Notes: a model not told the origin generated them from the letters alone. 64,000 nucleotides of DNA from Halomonas maura (GCF_030409305.1 NZ_JAUFPQ010000002.1:62001-126000), one strand, 5' to 3'; shown: positions 1 through 11,080, numbered from the stretch's first letter. Program-made: numbers and translations.

Positions 1-103
1 CCGGGAAGTCGGCCACCAGGGCGTCGCGGGAGCGGGTCAGGCGATTGAACAGGGTCGATTTGCCTACGTTGGGGCGGCCGACCAGAGCGATCACGGGGGT
101 CAT
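1..103 (-). CDS. der: Ribosome-assembly GTPase Der, N-terminal end only
   Basis: The minus strand opens with ATG at 101-103 and encodes about 34 residues before the window edge. They include the P-loop GRPNVGKS followed by TLFNRL, which is the first G1 motif of the double-GTPase Der (EngA), a factor for 50S ribosome maturation. The start overlaps the bamB stop codon by four bases (ATGA), so the two are translationally coupled. The order bamB-der is standard in gammaproteobacteria. Most of the gene lies outside the window. Confidence 0.93.
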   Translation of the reverse strand, partial: MTPVIALVGRPNVGKSTLFNRLTRSRDALVADFP

Positions 104-1248
104 GGTTGCAGTTCCAGGGCTTCCAGGCTGCCGTCGTCGGCCAGGGCAAAGACGCGACGGCCGTCGGCGAGCGGGCGCACGCTGATGCCGGAGCCGTCGA
201 TCTCGGTGCGGCCGACGAGGGTGCCCTCACGGGCATCGATAAAGTGGACGTAGCCCTCGAAGTCGCCCACCACCAGGCGGCCGTCGGCGAAGGCCGGGTC
301 GGTGAGCCCGCGGCCCTCGAGGTCCTCGAGGCGCCACAGCTCCTCGCCGTTGCCGGCGTTCAGGGCCACCAGGTGGCTGGCCTCGTCGACCACGAACAGG
401 AAGTCGCCGACCAGCACCGGGGTGCGGTAGCTGGACACGTCGCGGGACCAGAGGGTTTCGCCGGTGGTGGCCTGGAGGGCCACCAGGCGACCGTTGTAGC
501 TGGTGACGAAGAGGCGGCCGTCCTGGGTCAGGATCGGCTGGCCGGCCAGGTCGACCAGGCGTTCGATCTCGTTGCGGCCCTCGGGCGTGGCGATCCGGCG
601 CTCCCACAGGGGCTGGCCCACGCGGTTGTCGAGGGTGACCAGCCGTCCGTTGGCCAGGCCGGCGAAGGTGACCTGGTCGATCACCCGCGGGGTGCCGGTG
701 CTGCGCAGGGTCAGCGTCGGGCGCGAGGTGCTGTAGACCCAGCGCTCGGCGCCGCTCTCGCGATCCAGGGCGGTGACCTTGCCGTCCACGGCCTGGACCA
801 CCAGCAGTTCGCGATTGGGTTGGGGGGCGGCCAGCACCTCGCTGCTGACCCGGGTGCGCCACAGCACCTCGCCGTCGGCCTGGTCGAGAGCCAGCACCTC
901 GCCGTTGCGGGTGCCCAGGTAGACCCGGTCGGCCACCGCGGTCAGGCCGCTGGAGGCGCCGGCGGACAGCTCGACGGTCCAGCGGGGCTCGCCGCTGTCG
1001 GCATCCAGCGCCTGGACCAGGCCGTGCTGGTCGGCGGCGAAGATGACGTCACCGTCCTGGGCCGGCGACAGGGGATAGCCGCCCAGGCCCAGGCCGTCGC
1101 CGATCTGTTGGTGCCACAGGGTCTCGGTGGTGGTGGTGCCGGCGGTGTCCTGCAATTCCTTCGGCGGGTATTGGGGCTCCACCTTGCCGGCACAGCCGGC
1201 CAGCAGGGCCAGCGCCGCGGTAGCGGCGATCATGAGGTTCGCTTTCAT
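100..1248 (-). CDS. bamB: Outer-membrane assembly lipoprotein BamB
   Basis: This 382-residue protein has a lipoprotein signal peptide ending in the lipobox L-A-G-C, with the acylated Cys at residue 19. It then carries repeated PQQ-type beta-propeller blades, seen as recurring A-L-D-x-x-x-G-x-x-x-W segments. BamB is the scaffold lipoprotein of the BAM complex that inserts beta-barrel proteins into the outer membrane. Length and context (yfgM-like gene upstream, der downstream) match the family. Its start and the upstream gene's stop share one base (TGATG), so the three genes behave as one operon. Confidence 0.96.
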   Translation of the reverse strand: MKANLMIAATAALALLAGCAGKVEPQYPPKELQDTAGTTTTETLWHQQIGDGLGLGGYPLSPAQDGDVIFAADQHGLVQALDADSGEPRWTVELSAGASSGLTAVADRVYLGTRNGEVLALDQADGEVLWRTRVSSEVLAAPQPNRELLVVQAVDGKVTALDRESGAERWVYSTSRPTLTLRSTGTPRVIDQVTFAGLANGRLVTLDNRVGQPLWERRIATPEGRNEIERLVDLAGQPILTQDGRLFVTSYNGRLVALQATTGETLWSRDVSSYRTPVLVGDFLFVVDEASHLVALNAGNGEELWRLEDLEGRGLTDPAFADGRLVVGDFEGYVHFIDAREGTLVGRTEIDGSGISVRPLADGRRVFALADDGSLEALELQP

Positions 1249-1904
1249 CAGGTGGTCTCCTCGACGCCCAGGTCGTCCAGCTTGAGTTGCACGCCGTAGA
1301 GTGGCTGGTCGCTCGCCTCGGACAGGCTGAGCGCCTCGCGCCAGGCGTCACGGGCCGCCTGCCGGTCGCCGAGCATCAGGTGGGCATCGCCGCGGATGTC
1401 GGCCCGCTGGGGCGCGAGGGGCGCGGGGATCTCGCCGTCCAGGGTCGCCAGCGCCGCCTCGGCGGCGTCGTCGGCGAGCTGCAGGCGGGCCAGGCGCAGC
1501 CGGGCCAGGCCCTGCAGGTAGGGGCGCGGGCTCTCGGCGATCAGCCCCTCCAGGGCGGTGACGGCGGCGGCGGTATCGCCGGCCTGCACGGCCAGGCGGG
1601 CGTCCAGCAGCCGGGCCAGGTCGGCATAGAGGCTATCGCCGTGGTCCTCGGTGAGGGTGGTCACCAGGCCGTCGGCCTGCTGGCGGGCGGCCTCGTCGAG
1701 GTCGTCCTGGCCGCTCAGGGTGAGCAGTTGCTGGTAGCGCTGGGAGGCCGCCTCGGCCTGGCCGGCCTGGTAGTCCTGCCAGGCCTTCCAGCCGAACACC
1801 CCGGCGGCGGCGATCACCGCGCCGAGGATCAGCGAGGTGCCGTTCTCCTTCCACCAGCGCTTGATGGCTTCCAGCTGTTCTTCTTCGGTTCTCAGCTCCG
1901 CCAC
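1248..1904 (-). CDS. YfgM-like membrane-anchored TPR protein
   Basis: This 218-residue protein starts at GTG (1902-1904) behind a clear AGGAG. It has a short cytoplasmic head (residues 1-22), one membrane helix (about 24-42) and a periplasmic part rich in Ala and Leu that reads as tetratricopeptide helices. This is the YfgM (DUF2133) architecture. In E. coli YfgM works with the SecYEG translocon and the chaperone PpiD. The place between hisS and bamB is the conserved one. Function is inferred from family and position. Confidence 0.9.
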   Translation of the reverse strand: MAELRTEEEQLEAIKRWWKENGTSLILGAVIAAAGVFGWKAWQDYQAGQAEAASQRYQQLLTLSGQDDLDEAARQQADGLVTTLTEDHGDSLYADLARLLDARLAVQAGDTAAAVTALEGLIAESPRPYLQGLARLRLARLQLADDAAEAALATLDGEIPAPLAPQRADIRGDAHLMLGDRQAARDAWREALSLSEASDQPLYGVQLKLDDLGVEETT

Positions 1905-1932
1905 GGGCGGTCTCCTTTCTGTCCGCGGGCCG

Positions 1933-3228
<1,296 letters not shown>

Positions 3229-3256
3229 TGCGTGCTCCTTGAGAGGGTCTTCGGGT

Positions 3257-4372
3257 TCAGGCATCCCGGGCGATGACGTCCTGTTCGGCCTGCTGCTTCT
3301 CCCGGATCTTGTCGCGGATCAGCCGCTCCAGGTCGTCGACCAGGTGGTCGTTGCGCAGCTTGCTGGCCGGCTTGCCGTCGATGTAGACGAGGTTGGCCGG
3401 GTCGCCGCCGGTCAGGCCGATGTCGCTCTCCTTGGCCTCGCCGGGGCCGTTGACCACACAGCCGATGACCGAGACATCGAGTGGCGTCAGGACGTCCTCC
3501 AGACGCTCCTCCAGGGCATTCATGGTGCCGATGACGTCGAAGTTCTGGCGCGAGCAGCTGGGGCAGGCGACGAAGTTGATGCCCTTGGCGCGCAGCCGGA
3601 GGCTCTTGAGCATGTCGAAGCCGACCTTGATCTCCTCGACCGGGTCCGCCGCCAGCGACACGCGGATGGTATCGCCGATGCCGTCCATCAGCAGCATGCC
3701 GAGGCCGATGGATGACTTGACGGTGCCCGAGCGCAGCCCGCCGGCCTCGGTGATGCCGAGGTGCAACGGCTGCTCGATGCGCCCGGCCAGCTCGCGGTAG
3801 GCGGCCACGGCCATGAACACGTCGGAGGCCTTGACGCTGACCTTGAAGTCGGGAAAGTCGAGGCGCTCCAGGTGGTCGATATGGCGCATCGCGGACTCGA
3901 CCAGCGCCGCCGGGGTGGGCTCGCCGTACTTCTTCTGCAGGTCCTTCTCCAGCGAGCCGGCGTTGACGCCGATGCGGATCGGGATGCCGTGGTCGCGGGC
4001 CGCCGAGACCACCGCGCGGACGCGCTCCTCGCGGCCGATGTTGCCGGGATTGATGCGCAGGCAGTCGACGCCGAGTTCGGCGACGCGCAGGGCGATCCGG
4101 TAGTCGAAGTGGATGTCCGCGACCAGCGGCACCGCCACCTCGCGCTTGATGCGGCCGAAGGCCTCGGCGGCGTCCATGCTGGGCACCGAGACGCGCACGA
4201 TGTCGGCGCCGGCGTTCTCCAGCTGACGGATCTGGGCCACGGTGGCGGCCACGTCCAGGGTGTCGGTGTTGGTCATGCTCTGGACGGAGATCGGGGCGCC
4301 GCCCCCGACCGGGACATTGCCGACGTGGATGCGGCGCGACTGGCGTCTGGTGATGGGCGATGGTGCGTGCAT
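3257..4372 (-). CDS. ispG: 4-hydroxy-3-methylbut-2-enyl diphosphate synthase
   Basis: IspG (GcpE) is a [4Fe-4S] enzyme of the MEP pathway that converts MEcPP to HMBPP for isoprenoid synthesis. The 371-residue product has the N-terminal barrel start [11 protein letters not shown] and a C-terminal cluster domain with the ligands in VACPSCSRQ and [12 protein letters not shown], i.e. the expected Cys-x2-Cys plus a distant Cys. Length matches the bacterial short form. It lies ten bases after rodZ and runs into hisS, as in many gammaproteobacteria. The Shine-Dalgarno is weak. Confidence 0.96.
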   Translation of the reverse strand: MHAPSPITRRQSRRIHVGNVPVGGGAPISVQSMTNTDTLDVAATVAQIRQLENAGADIVRVSVPSMDAAEAFGRIKREVAVPLVADIHFDYRIALRVAELGVDCLRINPGNIGREERVRAVVSAARDHGIPIRIGVNAGSLEKDLQKKYGEPTPAALVESAMRHIDHLERLDFPDFKVSVKASDVFMAVAAYRELAGRIEQPLHLGITEAGGLRSGTVKSSIGLGMLLMDGIGDTIRVSLAADPVEEIKVGFDMLKSLRLRAKGINFVACPSCSRQNFDVIGTMNALEERLEDVLTPLDVSVIGCVVNGPGEAKESDIGLTGGDPANLVYIDGKPASKLRNDHLVDDLERLIRDKIREKQQAEQDVIARDA

Positions 4373-4382
4373 GATGGCGGAC

Positions 4383-5366
4383 TCATTCTCCCAGGGTGAA
4401 ACGGGCGATGTTGTTGGCGCCGATGCGGGACGCCAGGTCCACGGGCTCGCCGCGCCAGACCAGCTCGACGCCGGTGGCGTTGCCCACGGTCAGGCGGAAG
4501 GGCGGTTCGCCTTCGACGCGCGCCGTGGTGCCGGGTTCCTGCAGGCCGACGAAAACGCGCTGGTTGGTGGCGTCGACGATCTCGGTCCAGGACTGTTCGT
4601 TGAAGGTCAGGCGCAGCACGCCGGCGTCGGGGGCCGGGGCCTCGTCGGCCGGTGCGGCATCCGCCTCGGGCGTGGCCGCCGTGGCCTCGTCGTCGGGCGC
4701 CCCGTCGGCGTCGGCGGTTGCCTCGCCCGCGTCGGCGGGCGGTGTCGATGGCGCGGTGTCGCCCGCGGGGGCGGACGGCGCCTCGGGCGAGGCCGTCTCG
4801 CCGGCAGTGGCTTCATCGCCGGCGGAGGCTTCATCGCCGGCCTCGGGAGCGGACGCCGCCTCGCCGCCCTCGGTGATGGTGGTGGTGCCGTCGAGGCTGT
4901 CCACGGCCACCGGGGGATTGTCGCCGGGGGTGGGCGGCTGGCTGCCGCCGCGGCTCTGCCACCACATCAGGGTCAGGCCGACCAGGCCGGCGATGACCAC
5001 CAGGGTGGCCAGGCGGAACATCCAGGCGCCGAGCCGAGAGGGCGGCTTGTTGACCACGTGTACCGGGGTCATCTTGCGCTCGGTGTGGTCGTTGCCGAAG
5101 CGTGCCTGATAGGCGGCCAGCACCTGATCGGCGTCGATGCCCAGCAGGTTGGCGTAGCTGCGCAGGTAGCCGCGCCGATAGGTGACGATCGGCACTTCCT
5201 CGTAGCTGTCCCGCTCCAGGCCGTCGATCACGGCCGGGCGCAGGTTCAAGGCCTCGGCGACCTCTTCGCGAGACAGCTCCATGGCTTCGCGCTCGCGTCG
5301 CAGCAGCTCGCCCGGCGAGGCCTGGCCAGCGAAGGCATCGGGCTCCTGTGAATGGGTGTCACTCAT
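4383..5366 (-). CDS. rodZ: Cytoskeleton protein RodZ
   Basis: This 327-residue protein links MreB to the elongasome. It has an N-terminal Xre-like helix-turn-helix (about residues 17-90, with [19 protein letters not shown]), one membrane helix near 113-136, a low-complexity Ala/Asp/Glu/Thr/Pro linker (about 140-240) and a C-terminal DUF4115 beta domain. AAGGA precedes the ATG. The linker is compositionally extreme and acidic, in keeping with a periplasmic linker of a salt-adapted organism, though that last point is inference. The neighbours pilF and ispG are the usual ones. Confidence 0.94.
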   Translation of the reverse strand: MSDTHSQEPDAFAGQASPGELLRREREAMELSREEVAEALNLRPAVIDGLERDSYEEVPIVTYRRGYLRSYANLLGIDADQVLAAYQARFGNDHTERKMTPVHVVNKPPSRLGAWMFRLATLVVIAGLVGLTLMWWQSRGGSQPPTPGDNPPVAVDSLDGTTTITEGGEAASAPEAGDEASAGDEATAGETASPEAPSAPAGDTAPSTPPADAGEATADADGAPDDEATAATPEADAAPADEAPAPDAGVLRLTFNEQSWTEIVDATNQRVFVGLQEPGTTARVEGEPPFRLTVGNATGVELVWRGEPVDLASRIGANNIARFTLGE

Positions 5367-5397
5367 GGCGTGGCATCCTTATTGAAAATCTCGGGGG

Positions 5398-6141
5398 TCA
5401 GGGCGCGCCACGTGAAGTATCCAGTGGGGTCGCGGCCGCCTGGCCGCCTCGGGCCTGGGCGATGTCGCGGGCCAGGCGGCGGGCCGCCGCGGTGGTGCCG
5501 GCCAGGCGCCGATAGGTCTCGAGCTCGCGTTCGGCCCGCGCATAGTTGCCCTGCGCGTACTCGAGTTCGGCCAGGCGCAGGTAGCTGCCGGGCCGGCGCG
5601 GGTCGATGCCCTGGGCGCGCTCGAGGCTCGCGCGGGCGGCCCGAGTGTCGCCGAGCTCCCGCTGGCACTGCCCGAGATTGGTGAACAGCTGGGCCCGGTT
5701 GGCGTACTGGGTGTCTTCGGTGGCCTGCTCGAGCTGCTGACAGGCCTCGCGGATGCGTCCCTGATCATACAGGAAGGCGGCATAGTTGTTGCGTGCCCGG
5801 GTCAGCTCCGGCGCGCTGCGCAGGGCCTGGCGGAAGGTCTCGTCGGCCAGGTCCGCCTCGCCCTGACGCTGGTAGACCATGGCCATGGCCTGCAGGGCCT
5901 CGGGGGCCGCGGGGTCCAGCTCCAGGGCACGGTCCAGGGCCGAGAGGGCCCGAGGCAGGTTGTTGCGCTCCAGATAGGCCACGCCGAGGCGAGTATAGGC
6001 CGCCACCGGATCGGCCGTCTCCGCCGCGACCGGGGTGCTCGCGCCGGGCTGGCTGGCACAGCCGGTCAGCCACAGGGCGCTCGCCAGGAGGACGCTGACG
6101 GGCAGGTGTCGGAAACCGGGCAGGCGCGGGCGACGGGTCAT
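5398..6141 (-). CDS. pilF: Type IV pilus biogenesis lipoprotein PilF
   Basis: A 247-residue TPR lipoprotein. The start ATG at 6139-6141 follows AGAGGA, and a signal peptide leads to the lipobox L-T-G-C with Cys28. Repeated helix pairs follow, such as AYTRLGVAYLERNNLPRAL and the NNYAAFLYDQGRIREAC region. PilF (PilW in Neisseria) pilots the secretin PilQ to the outer membrane. Position between rlmN and rodZ is conserved. A candidate promoter lies just upstream. Confidence 0.92.
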   Translation of the reverse strand: MTRRPRLPGFRHLPVSVLLASALWLTGCASQPGASTPVAAETADPVAAYTRLGVAYLERNNLPRALSALDRALELDPAAPEALQAMAMVYQRQGEADLADETFRQALRSAPELTRARNNYAAFLYDQGRIREACQQLEQATEDTQYANRAQLFTNLGQCQRELGDTRAARASLERAQGIDPRRPGSYLRLAELEYAQGNYARAERELETYRRLAGTTAAARRLARDIAQARGGQAAATPLDTSRGAP

Positions 6142-6204
6142 GGCATCCTCTCTGGTGGCGGGCACCGCCCTCCGCGCGGGGCGTGGGGTGCCTGGCCGAT
6201 GGTG

Positions 6205-6236
6205 AAAAAAGGCCCGACCATCAAAGCGTCGTGCCC
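6205..6236 (-). terminator. Candidate Rho-independent terminator of rlmN
   Basis: On the minus strand GGGCACGAC (6228-6236) can pair with GTCGGGCCT (6210-6218) apart from one mismatch and one wobble. The loop is nine bases, and a run of six T follows (6205-6210). It lies 25 bases after the rlmN stop codon. Confidence 0.55.
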
Positions 6237-6248
6237 AGGCGAAGTCAA
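6220..6248 (-). promoter_or_regulatory. Candidate sigma-70 promoter for pilF-rodZ
   Basis: The minus strand shows TTGACT (6243-6248) and TTTGAT (6220-6225) separated by 17 bases. The -35 is close to consensus and the -10 matches four of six. It overlaps the loop of the candidate rlmN terminator and lies about 80 bases before the pilF start. Confidence 0.45.
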
Positions 6249-6260
6249 GGTGCCCCCGGG

Positions 6261-7388
6261 TCAGTCGGCGTCGAGCTGGATCGACTGGATGTAGCGCTCG
6301 TGGCGACGGGTGCGATCCTTGACGCGGCCGACCAGCTGGCCGCAGGCGGCATCGATGTCGTCGCCGCGGGTCGAGCGGATCGGCGCCGTGTAGCCGAGCT
6401 CGTAGAGCCACTGCTGGAAGCGCATCACCTGATTGCGGGACGGCGTCTCGTAGCCCGAGTGGGGGAAGGGGTTGAAGGGGATCAAATTGATCTTGCAGGG
6501 CAGCTCCTCGAGCAGTGCCGCGAGCTCGCGGGCATGTTCCTGCTGGTCGTTGACGCCCTTGATCACCGTGTACTCGATGGTGACCATCCGCGTGTCGTCG
6601 CACTTGGCCAGGTAGCGCTGGCAGGCGTCGAGCAGGGTGCGGATGTTGTACTTGCGGTTGAGCGGCACCAGTTCGCTGCGCAGCTCGTCGTTGGCGGCAT
6701 GCAGCGAGATGGCCAGGCTCACGTCGAGCTCGTCGCCGAGGCGGTCGAGCATCGGCACCACCCCGGAGGTGGAGAGGGTGACGCGGCGCTTGGAGAGGCC
6801 GTAGCCGTTGTCGTCGAGCATCAGCTTCATCGCCGGCACGACATTGTCATAGTTCAGCAGCGGCTCGCCCATGCCCATCATCACCACGTTGGTGACCGGG
6901 CGATTGGCGGTGTCGCGACGCGCCCCGAAGCTGTTGCTGGCGACCCACACCTGGCCGATGATCTCGGCGGCGGTGAGGTTGCGCTGGAAGCCCTGCTTGC
7001 CGGTGGAGCAGAAGCTGCAGTCCAGGGAACAGCCGACCTGGGAGGACACGCACAGGGTCCGGCGCTTGCCGTTCTCGGCCGGGATCAGCACGGTCTCCAC
7101 GTAGCTGCCGTCCTCCACTTCCAGCACCCACTTGCGGGTGCCGTCGCTGGAGGTGCCCTCGTAGACCACGCTCGGGCCCCGGATCTCGGCGACCTCGGCC
7201 AGGCGCGTGCGCAGCGCCTTGGACAGGTTGGTCATGGCCGCGAAGTCGGCGCAGCCGTCGTGATGGATCCATTTCATCACCTGCGAGGCACGGAACTTCT
7301 TCTCGCCGATGGAGAGGAAGAAGGCTTCCATCTCCTCGCGCGTCATGCCGAGCAGGTTGGTGCGTTGGGGAGCAGTGGTGGCGGTCAT
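6261..7388 (-). CDS. rlmN: Dual-specificity 23S rRNA/tRNA methyltransferase RlmN
   Basis: A radical-SAM enzyme that makes 2-methyladenosine at 23S rRNA A2503 and at position 37 of some tRNAs. The 375-residue product has the cluster motif C-x3-C-x2-C at residues 120-127, the GMGEPLLN segment, and the C-terminal Cys in [10 protein letters not shown] expected for the methyl-carrying residue. The start ATG at 7386-7388 was chosen because the family begins near the [11 protein letters not shown] segment. An upstream ATG at 7430 would add an unconserved leader. Neighbours ndk and pilF are conserved. Confidence 0.95.
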   Translation of the reverse strand: MTATTAPQRTNLLGMTREEMEAFFLSIGEKKFRASQVMKWIHHDGCADFAAMTNLSKALRTRLAEVAEIRGPSVVYEGTSSDGTRKWVLEVEDGSYVETVLIPAENGKRRTLCVSSQVGCSLDCSFCSTGKQGFQRNLTAAEIIGQVWVASNSFGARRDTANRPVTNVVMMGMGEPLLNYDNVVPAMKLMLDDNGYGLSKRRVTLSTSGVVPMLDRLGDELDVSLAISLHAANDELRSELVPLNRKYNIRTLLDACQRYLAKCDDTRMVTIEYTVIKGVNDQQEHARELAALLEELPCKINLIPFNPFPHSGYETPSRNQVMRFQQWLYELGYTAPIRSTRGDDIDAACGQLVGRVKDRTRRHERYIQSIQLDAD

Positions 7389-7414
7389 GGCAGTCAGCGG
7401 GTCGGTGGGGCAGA

Positions 7415-7436
7415 GCGGGGGTGAGCACACCCCCGC
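7415..7436 (-). terminator. Hairpin after ndk, terminator-like without T run
   Basis: GCGGGGGTG (7415-7423) and CACCCCCGC (7428-7436) form a perfect nine-base-pair stem with a four-base loop. It begins 14 bases after the ndk stop. No T tract follows on the minus strand, so it may be an mRNA 3' stabiliser rather than a true terminator. Confidence 0.4.
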
Positions 7437-7449
7437 CGGTGACAGGCGA

Positions 7450-7878
7450 TCAGCCGCGCGGGCAGATCTCGCTGTCCTGGAAGAAGTAGGCGATCTCGCG
7501 GGCCGCGGATTCCGGCGAGTCGGAACCGTGGACGGCGTTGGCGTCGATCGATTGGGCGAAGTCGGCGCGGATGGTGCCGGCCTCGGCTTCCTTCGGGTTG
7601 GTGGCGCCCATCAGGTCACGGTTGGCGGCGATGGCGTTCTCGCCTTCCAGCACCTGCACGACCACCGGGCCGGAGGTCATGAAGCCGACCAGGTCACCGA
7701 AGAAGGGACGCTCCTTGTGCTCGGCATAGAAGCCCTCGGCCTGCTCCTGGGACAGCTGGAGCATCTTGGCGGCGACGATCTTCAGGCCGGCCTTCTCGAA
7801 GCGGCTCTCGATTTCGCCGATGACGTTCTTGGCGACGGCGTCGGGCTTGATGATGGACAGGGTGCGTTCGGTAGCCAT
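7450..7878 (-). CDS. ndk: Nucleoside diphosphate kinase
   Basis: This 142-residue enzyme transfers the gamma phosphate of ATP to nucleoside diphosphates through a phosphohistidine. The start [16 protein letters not shown] and the active-site segment NAVHGSDS, with His117, are intact. Length is exactly the bacterial norm. The ATG at 7876-7878 follows GGAGA. The reading frame is open further upstream, but that part is low-quality leader. It lies between iscA and rlmN, as in pseudomonads. Confidence 0.97.
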   Translation of the reverse strand: MATERTLSIIKPDAVAKNVIGEIESRFEKAGLKIVAAKMLQLSQEQAEGFYAEHKERPFFGDLVGFMTSGPVVVQVLEGENAIAANRDLMGATNPKEAEAGTIRADFAQSIDANAVHGSDSPESAAREIAYFFQDSEICPRG

Positions 7879-7917
7879 GGGGCGTGTCTCCAGTCTGGGA
7901 AGGGTCGAGCGGTACAA

Positions 7918-7954
7918 CCTCGCGCCGCCCCGGGAGGGCCGGGGCGGCGCGAGG
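7918..7954 (-). terminator. Strong GC hairpin between iscA and ndk
   Basis: CCTCGCGCCGCCCCGG (7918-7933) and its exact complement (7939-7954) form a 16-base-pair stem with a five-base loop. It lies after iscA and about 40 bases before the ndk start. No T tract follows on the minus strand, so it may end or attenuate isc transcripts or protect mRNA ends. Confidence 0.5.
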
Positions 7955-8041
7955 CATGGGTATGGTGCGGTCCGGCGCCGGGCGCCGACTGGGCGCAGAG
8001 TATACCGCCCCGCGGCGGCAATGGACAATCGCGCCTCGGAC

Positions 8042-8368
8042 TCAGACGCTGAAGCTCTCGCCGCAGCCGCACTCGTCCTTGACGTTGGGGTTGCGGAAAC
8101 GGAAGTAGCGGTTCAGGCCCTCGGAGACATAGTCGACCTCGCTGCCGTCGAGCATCTCCAGCGCCTCGGGGGCGACATACACCCGGACGCCGTGTTCCTC
8201 GAAGGCCACATCGTCGTTGGCGGCCTCGTCGGCGAAGTCGAGCACGTAGCTGTAGCCCGAGCAGCCGCTGGGCTTGACCGTGACCCGCAGGCCCAGGCCG
8301 TGCCCGCGCTCGTCGAGCACCCGACGGATCTGCTCGGCGGCGGCAGTGGTGATCGAAAGATGCGACAT
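8042..8368 (-). CDS. iscA: Iron-sulfur cluster assembly A-type protein IscA
   Basis: A 108-residue A-type carrier. The three conserved Cys are present: Cys36 in [10 protein letters not shown] and Cys100/Cys102 in ECGCGESF. The segments GLGLRVTVK and [14 protein letters not shown] follow IscA rather than ErpA or SufA. AGGAG precedes the ATG. It sits 26 bases after iscS; in a full isc operon iscU would lie between them. Without a local IscU it must receive clusters from another scaffold, which is inference. Confidence 0.93.
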   Translation of the reverse strand: MSHLSITTAAAEQIRRVLDERGHGLGLRVTVKPSGCSGYSYVLDFADEAANDDVAFEEHGVRVYVAPEALEMLDGSEVDYVSEGLNRYFRFRNPNVKDECGCGESFSV

Positions 8369-8394
8369 GGTGGTCTCCTGCAAGCGGGTTGGGG

Positions 8395-9552
8395 TCACGG
8401 GGTCTTGCGGCGCAGCCCGATCAGGGCATGGCGCAGCGCCTCGAGCGCCCGGTCGATATCGGCCTCGCTGGTGAAGCGGCCGAAGCTGAAGCGCAGCGAG
8501 GCGAGCGCCAGGCGGCGGGGCACGCCGATGCCCTTCAGTACATAGGATGGCTCGACGCTGGCCGAGTTGCAGGCCGAACCGGTCGACAGCGCGATGTCGC
8601 GCAGGGCCATCAGCAGCGACTCGCCGTCGACCCCCTCGAAGGCCAGGTTGAGGATGTTGGGCACCGCGCACTCGATCACGCTGTTGCGGTGGATGCCGTC
8701 GAGGTCCTCGAGCCCGGCCAGCAGCCGGTCGCGCAGCGCCCGGATGCGGGCCTGGTCGGCCTCGCCCTCGCGGCCGGCGATGGCGAAGGCCTCGCCCATG
8801 CCGGCGATCTGGTGGGTGGGCAGGGTGCCCGAGCGCATGCCGCGCTCGTGGCCGCCGCCGTGGATCAGCGCCTCGAGGCGGATATCCGGGCTGCGCCTGA
8901 CGTAGAGGGCGCCCACGCCCTTGGGGCCGTAGATCTTGTGAGCGGACACCGACATCAGGTCGATGCCCTGGGCGGCGGCGTCCAGTGGGATGCGCCCTAC
9001 CGCCTGGACCGCATCCACATGGAAGACCGCGCCGCCGGCGTGGGCGACCTCGGCCAGCGCCGCCAGGTCGTGGATGCTGCCGAGCTCGTTGTTCACGGCC
9101 ATCAGCGAGACCAGCGTCGTGTCCTCGCGCATCGCCGCGCGCAGGGCCTCGGGCGTCACCCGCCCGTCGCGCTCCGGGGTCAGCCAGGTGACCTCGAAGC
9201 CTTCCCGCTCCAGGGCCTTGGCGGTGTCGACCACGGCCTTGTGCTCGATGCGCGAGGTCACCAGGTGCCGGCCCCGGGCCCGGTTGGCGCGCATGAAGCC
9301 GGTCAGCGCCAGGTTGTCGGCCTCGGTGGCGCCGCTGGTCCAGACGATCTCGCGGGGATCGGCGCCGATCAGGTCGGCGACCTGGCGGCGCGCGCCCTCC
9401 ACGGCCTGCTCGGCCTGCCAGCCCGGCATATGGCTGCGCGAGGCCGGATTGGCGAAGACGCCGTCCAGGGTGAGATGGCGACTCATGACCTCGGCGACCC
9501 GGGGGTCGACGGGGGTGGTGGCGGCGTAATCGAGATAGACGGGTGCGCTCAT
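8395..9552 (-). CDS. iscS: Cysteine desulfurase IscS, short C-terminus
   Basis: This PLP enzyme removes sulfur from cysteine for Fe-S clusters and tRNA thiolation. At 385 residues it aligns with E. coli IscS from its start (PVYLDYAATTPVDPRVAE) through the PLP lysine (Lys206 in SAHKIYGPKG) and the persulfide Cys328 (STGSACNSASVEPSYVL). It then stops right after the LRRKTP segment. The roughly 19-residue tail that follows in E. coli, which includes the IscU-docking end, is missing. That fits the absence of iscU here. Confidence 0.94.
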   Translation of the reverse strand: MSAPVYLDYAATTPVDPRVAEVMSRHLTLDGVFANPASRSHMPGWQAEQAVEGARRQVADLIGADPREIVWTSGATEADNLALTGFMRANRARGRHLVTSRIEHKAVVDTAKALEREGFEVTWLTPERDGRVTPEALRAAMREDTTLVSLMAVNNELGSIHDLAALAEVAHAGGAVFHVDAVQAVGRIPLDAAAQGIDLMSVSAHKIYGPKGVGALYVRRSPDIRLEALIHGGGHERGMRSGTLPTHQIAGMGEAFAIAGREGEADQARIRALRDRLLAGLEDLDGIHRNSVIECAVPNILNLAFEGVDGESLLMALRDIALSTGSACNSASVEPSYVLKGIGVPRRLALASLRFSFGRFTSEADIDRALEALRHALIGLRRKTP

Positions 9553-9573
9553 GGGCTCGGTCAGTGTCGGGGT

Positions 9574-10044
9574 TCAGGGCGACGCGGTCGGGATCTGGTC
9601 GTCGTCGAGGCGGCGGCGCTGGCGGCCGGCGATGCTCTGGATCTCCTCGCGGCTGGCCAGCTGGCCCAGGGTCACGCCATCGAGGAAGCCATGGATCTGC
9701 TCGGACAGCTCGCTCCACAGGTGGTGGGTGAGGCAGGTGTCGCCCTGCTGGCAGTCCGACAGGCCGCCGCAGCGGGTGGTGTCCACCGACTCGTTGACGG
9801 CGTCGATGACCCGGGCCACCGAGATCGTCTCCGGGGCCATGGCCAGCAGGTAGCCGCCGCCGGGGCCGCGCACGCTGTCGACCAGCCCGCTGCGCCGCAG
9901 GCGGGCGAACAGCTGCTCGAGGTAGGACAGCGAGATCTCCTGCCGCCTGGAGATGTCGGCGAGGCTGGTCGGGCCCGCGTCGGCATTCATGGTCAGGTCG
10001 AGCATGGCGGTGACGGCGTAGCGTCCCTTGGTGGTCAGGCGCAT
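9574..10044 (-). CDS. iscR: Fe-S cluster regulator IscR
   Basis: A 156-residue Rrf2-family regulator that represses isc genes when it holds a [2Fe-2S] cluster. The winged-helix part begins [17 protein letters not shown], and the cluster ligands Cys92, Cys98 and Cys104 have the same numbers and spacing as in E. coli. It is the first gene of the reduced operon iscR-iscS-iscA. A candidate promoter with a partial IscR-type half-site lies upstream, so autoregulation is likely. Confidence 0.95.
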   Translation of the reverse strand: MRLTTKGRYAVTAMLDLTMNADAGPTSLADISRRQEISLSYLEQLFARLRRSGLVDSVRGPGGGYLLAMAPETISVARVIDAVNESVDTTRCGGLSDCQQGDTCLTHHLWSELSEQIHGFLDGVTLGQLASREEIQSIAGRQRRRLDDDQIPTASP

Positions 10045-10127
10045 GGAGCACTCACCTCGGCACCGACGCGGGCGTCGGTTGTCGGTGACTCGGGCCGGTT
10101 CCCCGCGAAGGGCCGGGAAGACCCGCC

Positions 10128-10157
10128 ATTATGATTAAGACCCAGTAGCACGGTCAA
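10128..10157 (-). promoter_or_regulatory. Candidate iscR promoter
   Basis: Minus-strand TTGACC (10152-10157) and CATAAT (10128-10133) are spaced by 18 bases. The segment ATGGTTGACC overlapping the -35 resembles the left half of the E. coli type 1 IscR site, and the right half is poor. The -35 overlaps the last codons and stop of cysE. Confidence 0.5.
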
Positions 10158-11080
10158 CCATTGCTGCGGCGCTTGCCGACCTCGTCCCGGGGGGGCGTCG
10201 GAGCCTCGGCGCCGGCGCTGGCCTCGGCCGGGGATTCATCGGCGGGCGTCGGCCGCTCGGTCGCCTCGGGCCGTTTCTCCCGCGGCCCGCAGCAGCCGTC
10301 GACGTCCTCGAGGATATTGGCGAAGTCCTCGTCGCGCAGCTCCGGCAGCTGGCCGTCGCGGAAGCCGGCATCGATCTGGCGCAGCGTCGAGCACATGCGC
10401 TCGATGCGCTCGTCCACGGCGTGCATGTGATCGAGCATGGCCTGCATGGAGCGGGCCACCGGGTCGGGCATGTCCTGGCTGACGCCGTAGGCATCGAAGC
10501 CGAACTTGCGGCGCATGGCCTCGCGGCGCGCCGGGTCGACCTGCAGGGCCTCTTCCTGATCGGGGTCGCTGCGCTGCACCACCTTGCCGGGGATGCCCAC
10601 CACGGTGGCGCCCGCCGGCACCTCCTTGGTGATCACCGCATTGGAGCCGACCTTGGCCCCGGCGCCCACCGTGAAGGGGCCGAGGATCTTGGCGCCGGCG
10701 CCGACGATCACGCCGTCCTCGAGGGTCGGGTGGCGCTTGCCCTTGTTCCAGCTGGTGCCGCCCAGGGTCACCCCCTGGTAGAGGGTCACGTCGTCGCCCA
10801 CCTCGGCGGTCTCGCCGATCACCACGCCCATGCCGTGGTCGATGAAGAAGCGCCGGCCGATGGTCGCCCCGGGATGGATCTCGATGCCGGTGAACCAGCG
10901 CGCCAGGCTCGACAGCGTGCGGGCCAGCCACTTGAGGTTGTGGCGCCACAGCCAGTGGCTCGTGCGGTGCACCAGCAGGGCGTGCAGCCCCGGATAGTTG
11001 GTCAGCACTTCCAGGAAGTTGCGCGCCGCGGGATCCCGGGCGAATACGCTGTTGATGTCCTCGCGCAGACGTTGAAACAT
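10154..11080 (-). CDS. cysE: Serine O-acetyltransferase
   Basis: CysE makes O-acetylserine, the carbon skeleton for cysteine. The 308-residue product starts [13 protein letters not shown], with AAGGA eight bases upstream. It has the left-handed helix repeats and the [20 protein letters not shown] segment typical of the family, followed by [16 protein letters not shown]. It is longer than short cysE proteins because of a charged, low-complexity C-terminal tail after about residue 250. Location directly upstream of iscR is common in gammaproteobacteria and links sulfur supply to cluster assembly. Confidence 0.94.
   Translation of the reverse strand: MFQRLREDINSVFARDPAARNFLEVLTNYPGLHALLVHRTSHWLWRHNLKWLARTLSSLARWFTGIEIHPGATIGRRFFIDHGMGVVIGETAEVGDDVTLYQGVTLGGTSWNKGKRHPTLEDGVIVGAGAKILGPFTVGAGAKVGSNAVITKEVPAGATVVGIPGKVVQRSDPDQEEALQVDPARREAMRRKFGFDAYGVSQDMPDPVARSMQAMLDHMHAVDERIERMCSTLRQIDAGFRDGQLPELRDEDFANILEDVDGCCGPREKRPEATERPTPADESPAEASAGAEAPTPPRDEVGKRRSNG

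Noticed and set aside
3229..3264. Upstream ATG for hisS at 3262-3264
   Set aside because: It overlaps ispG and lacks a ribosome site, whereas TTG at 3226-3228 follows AAGGAG and matches the E. coli start.
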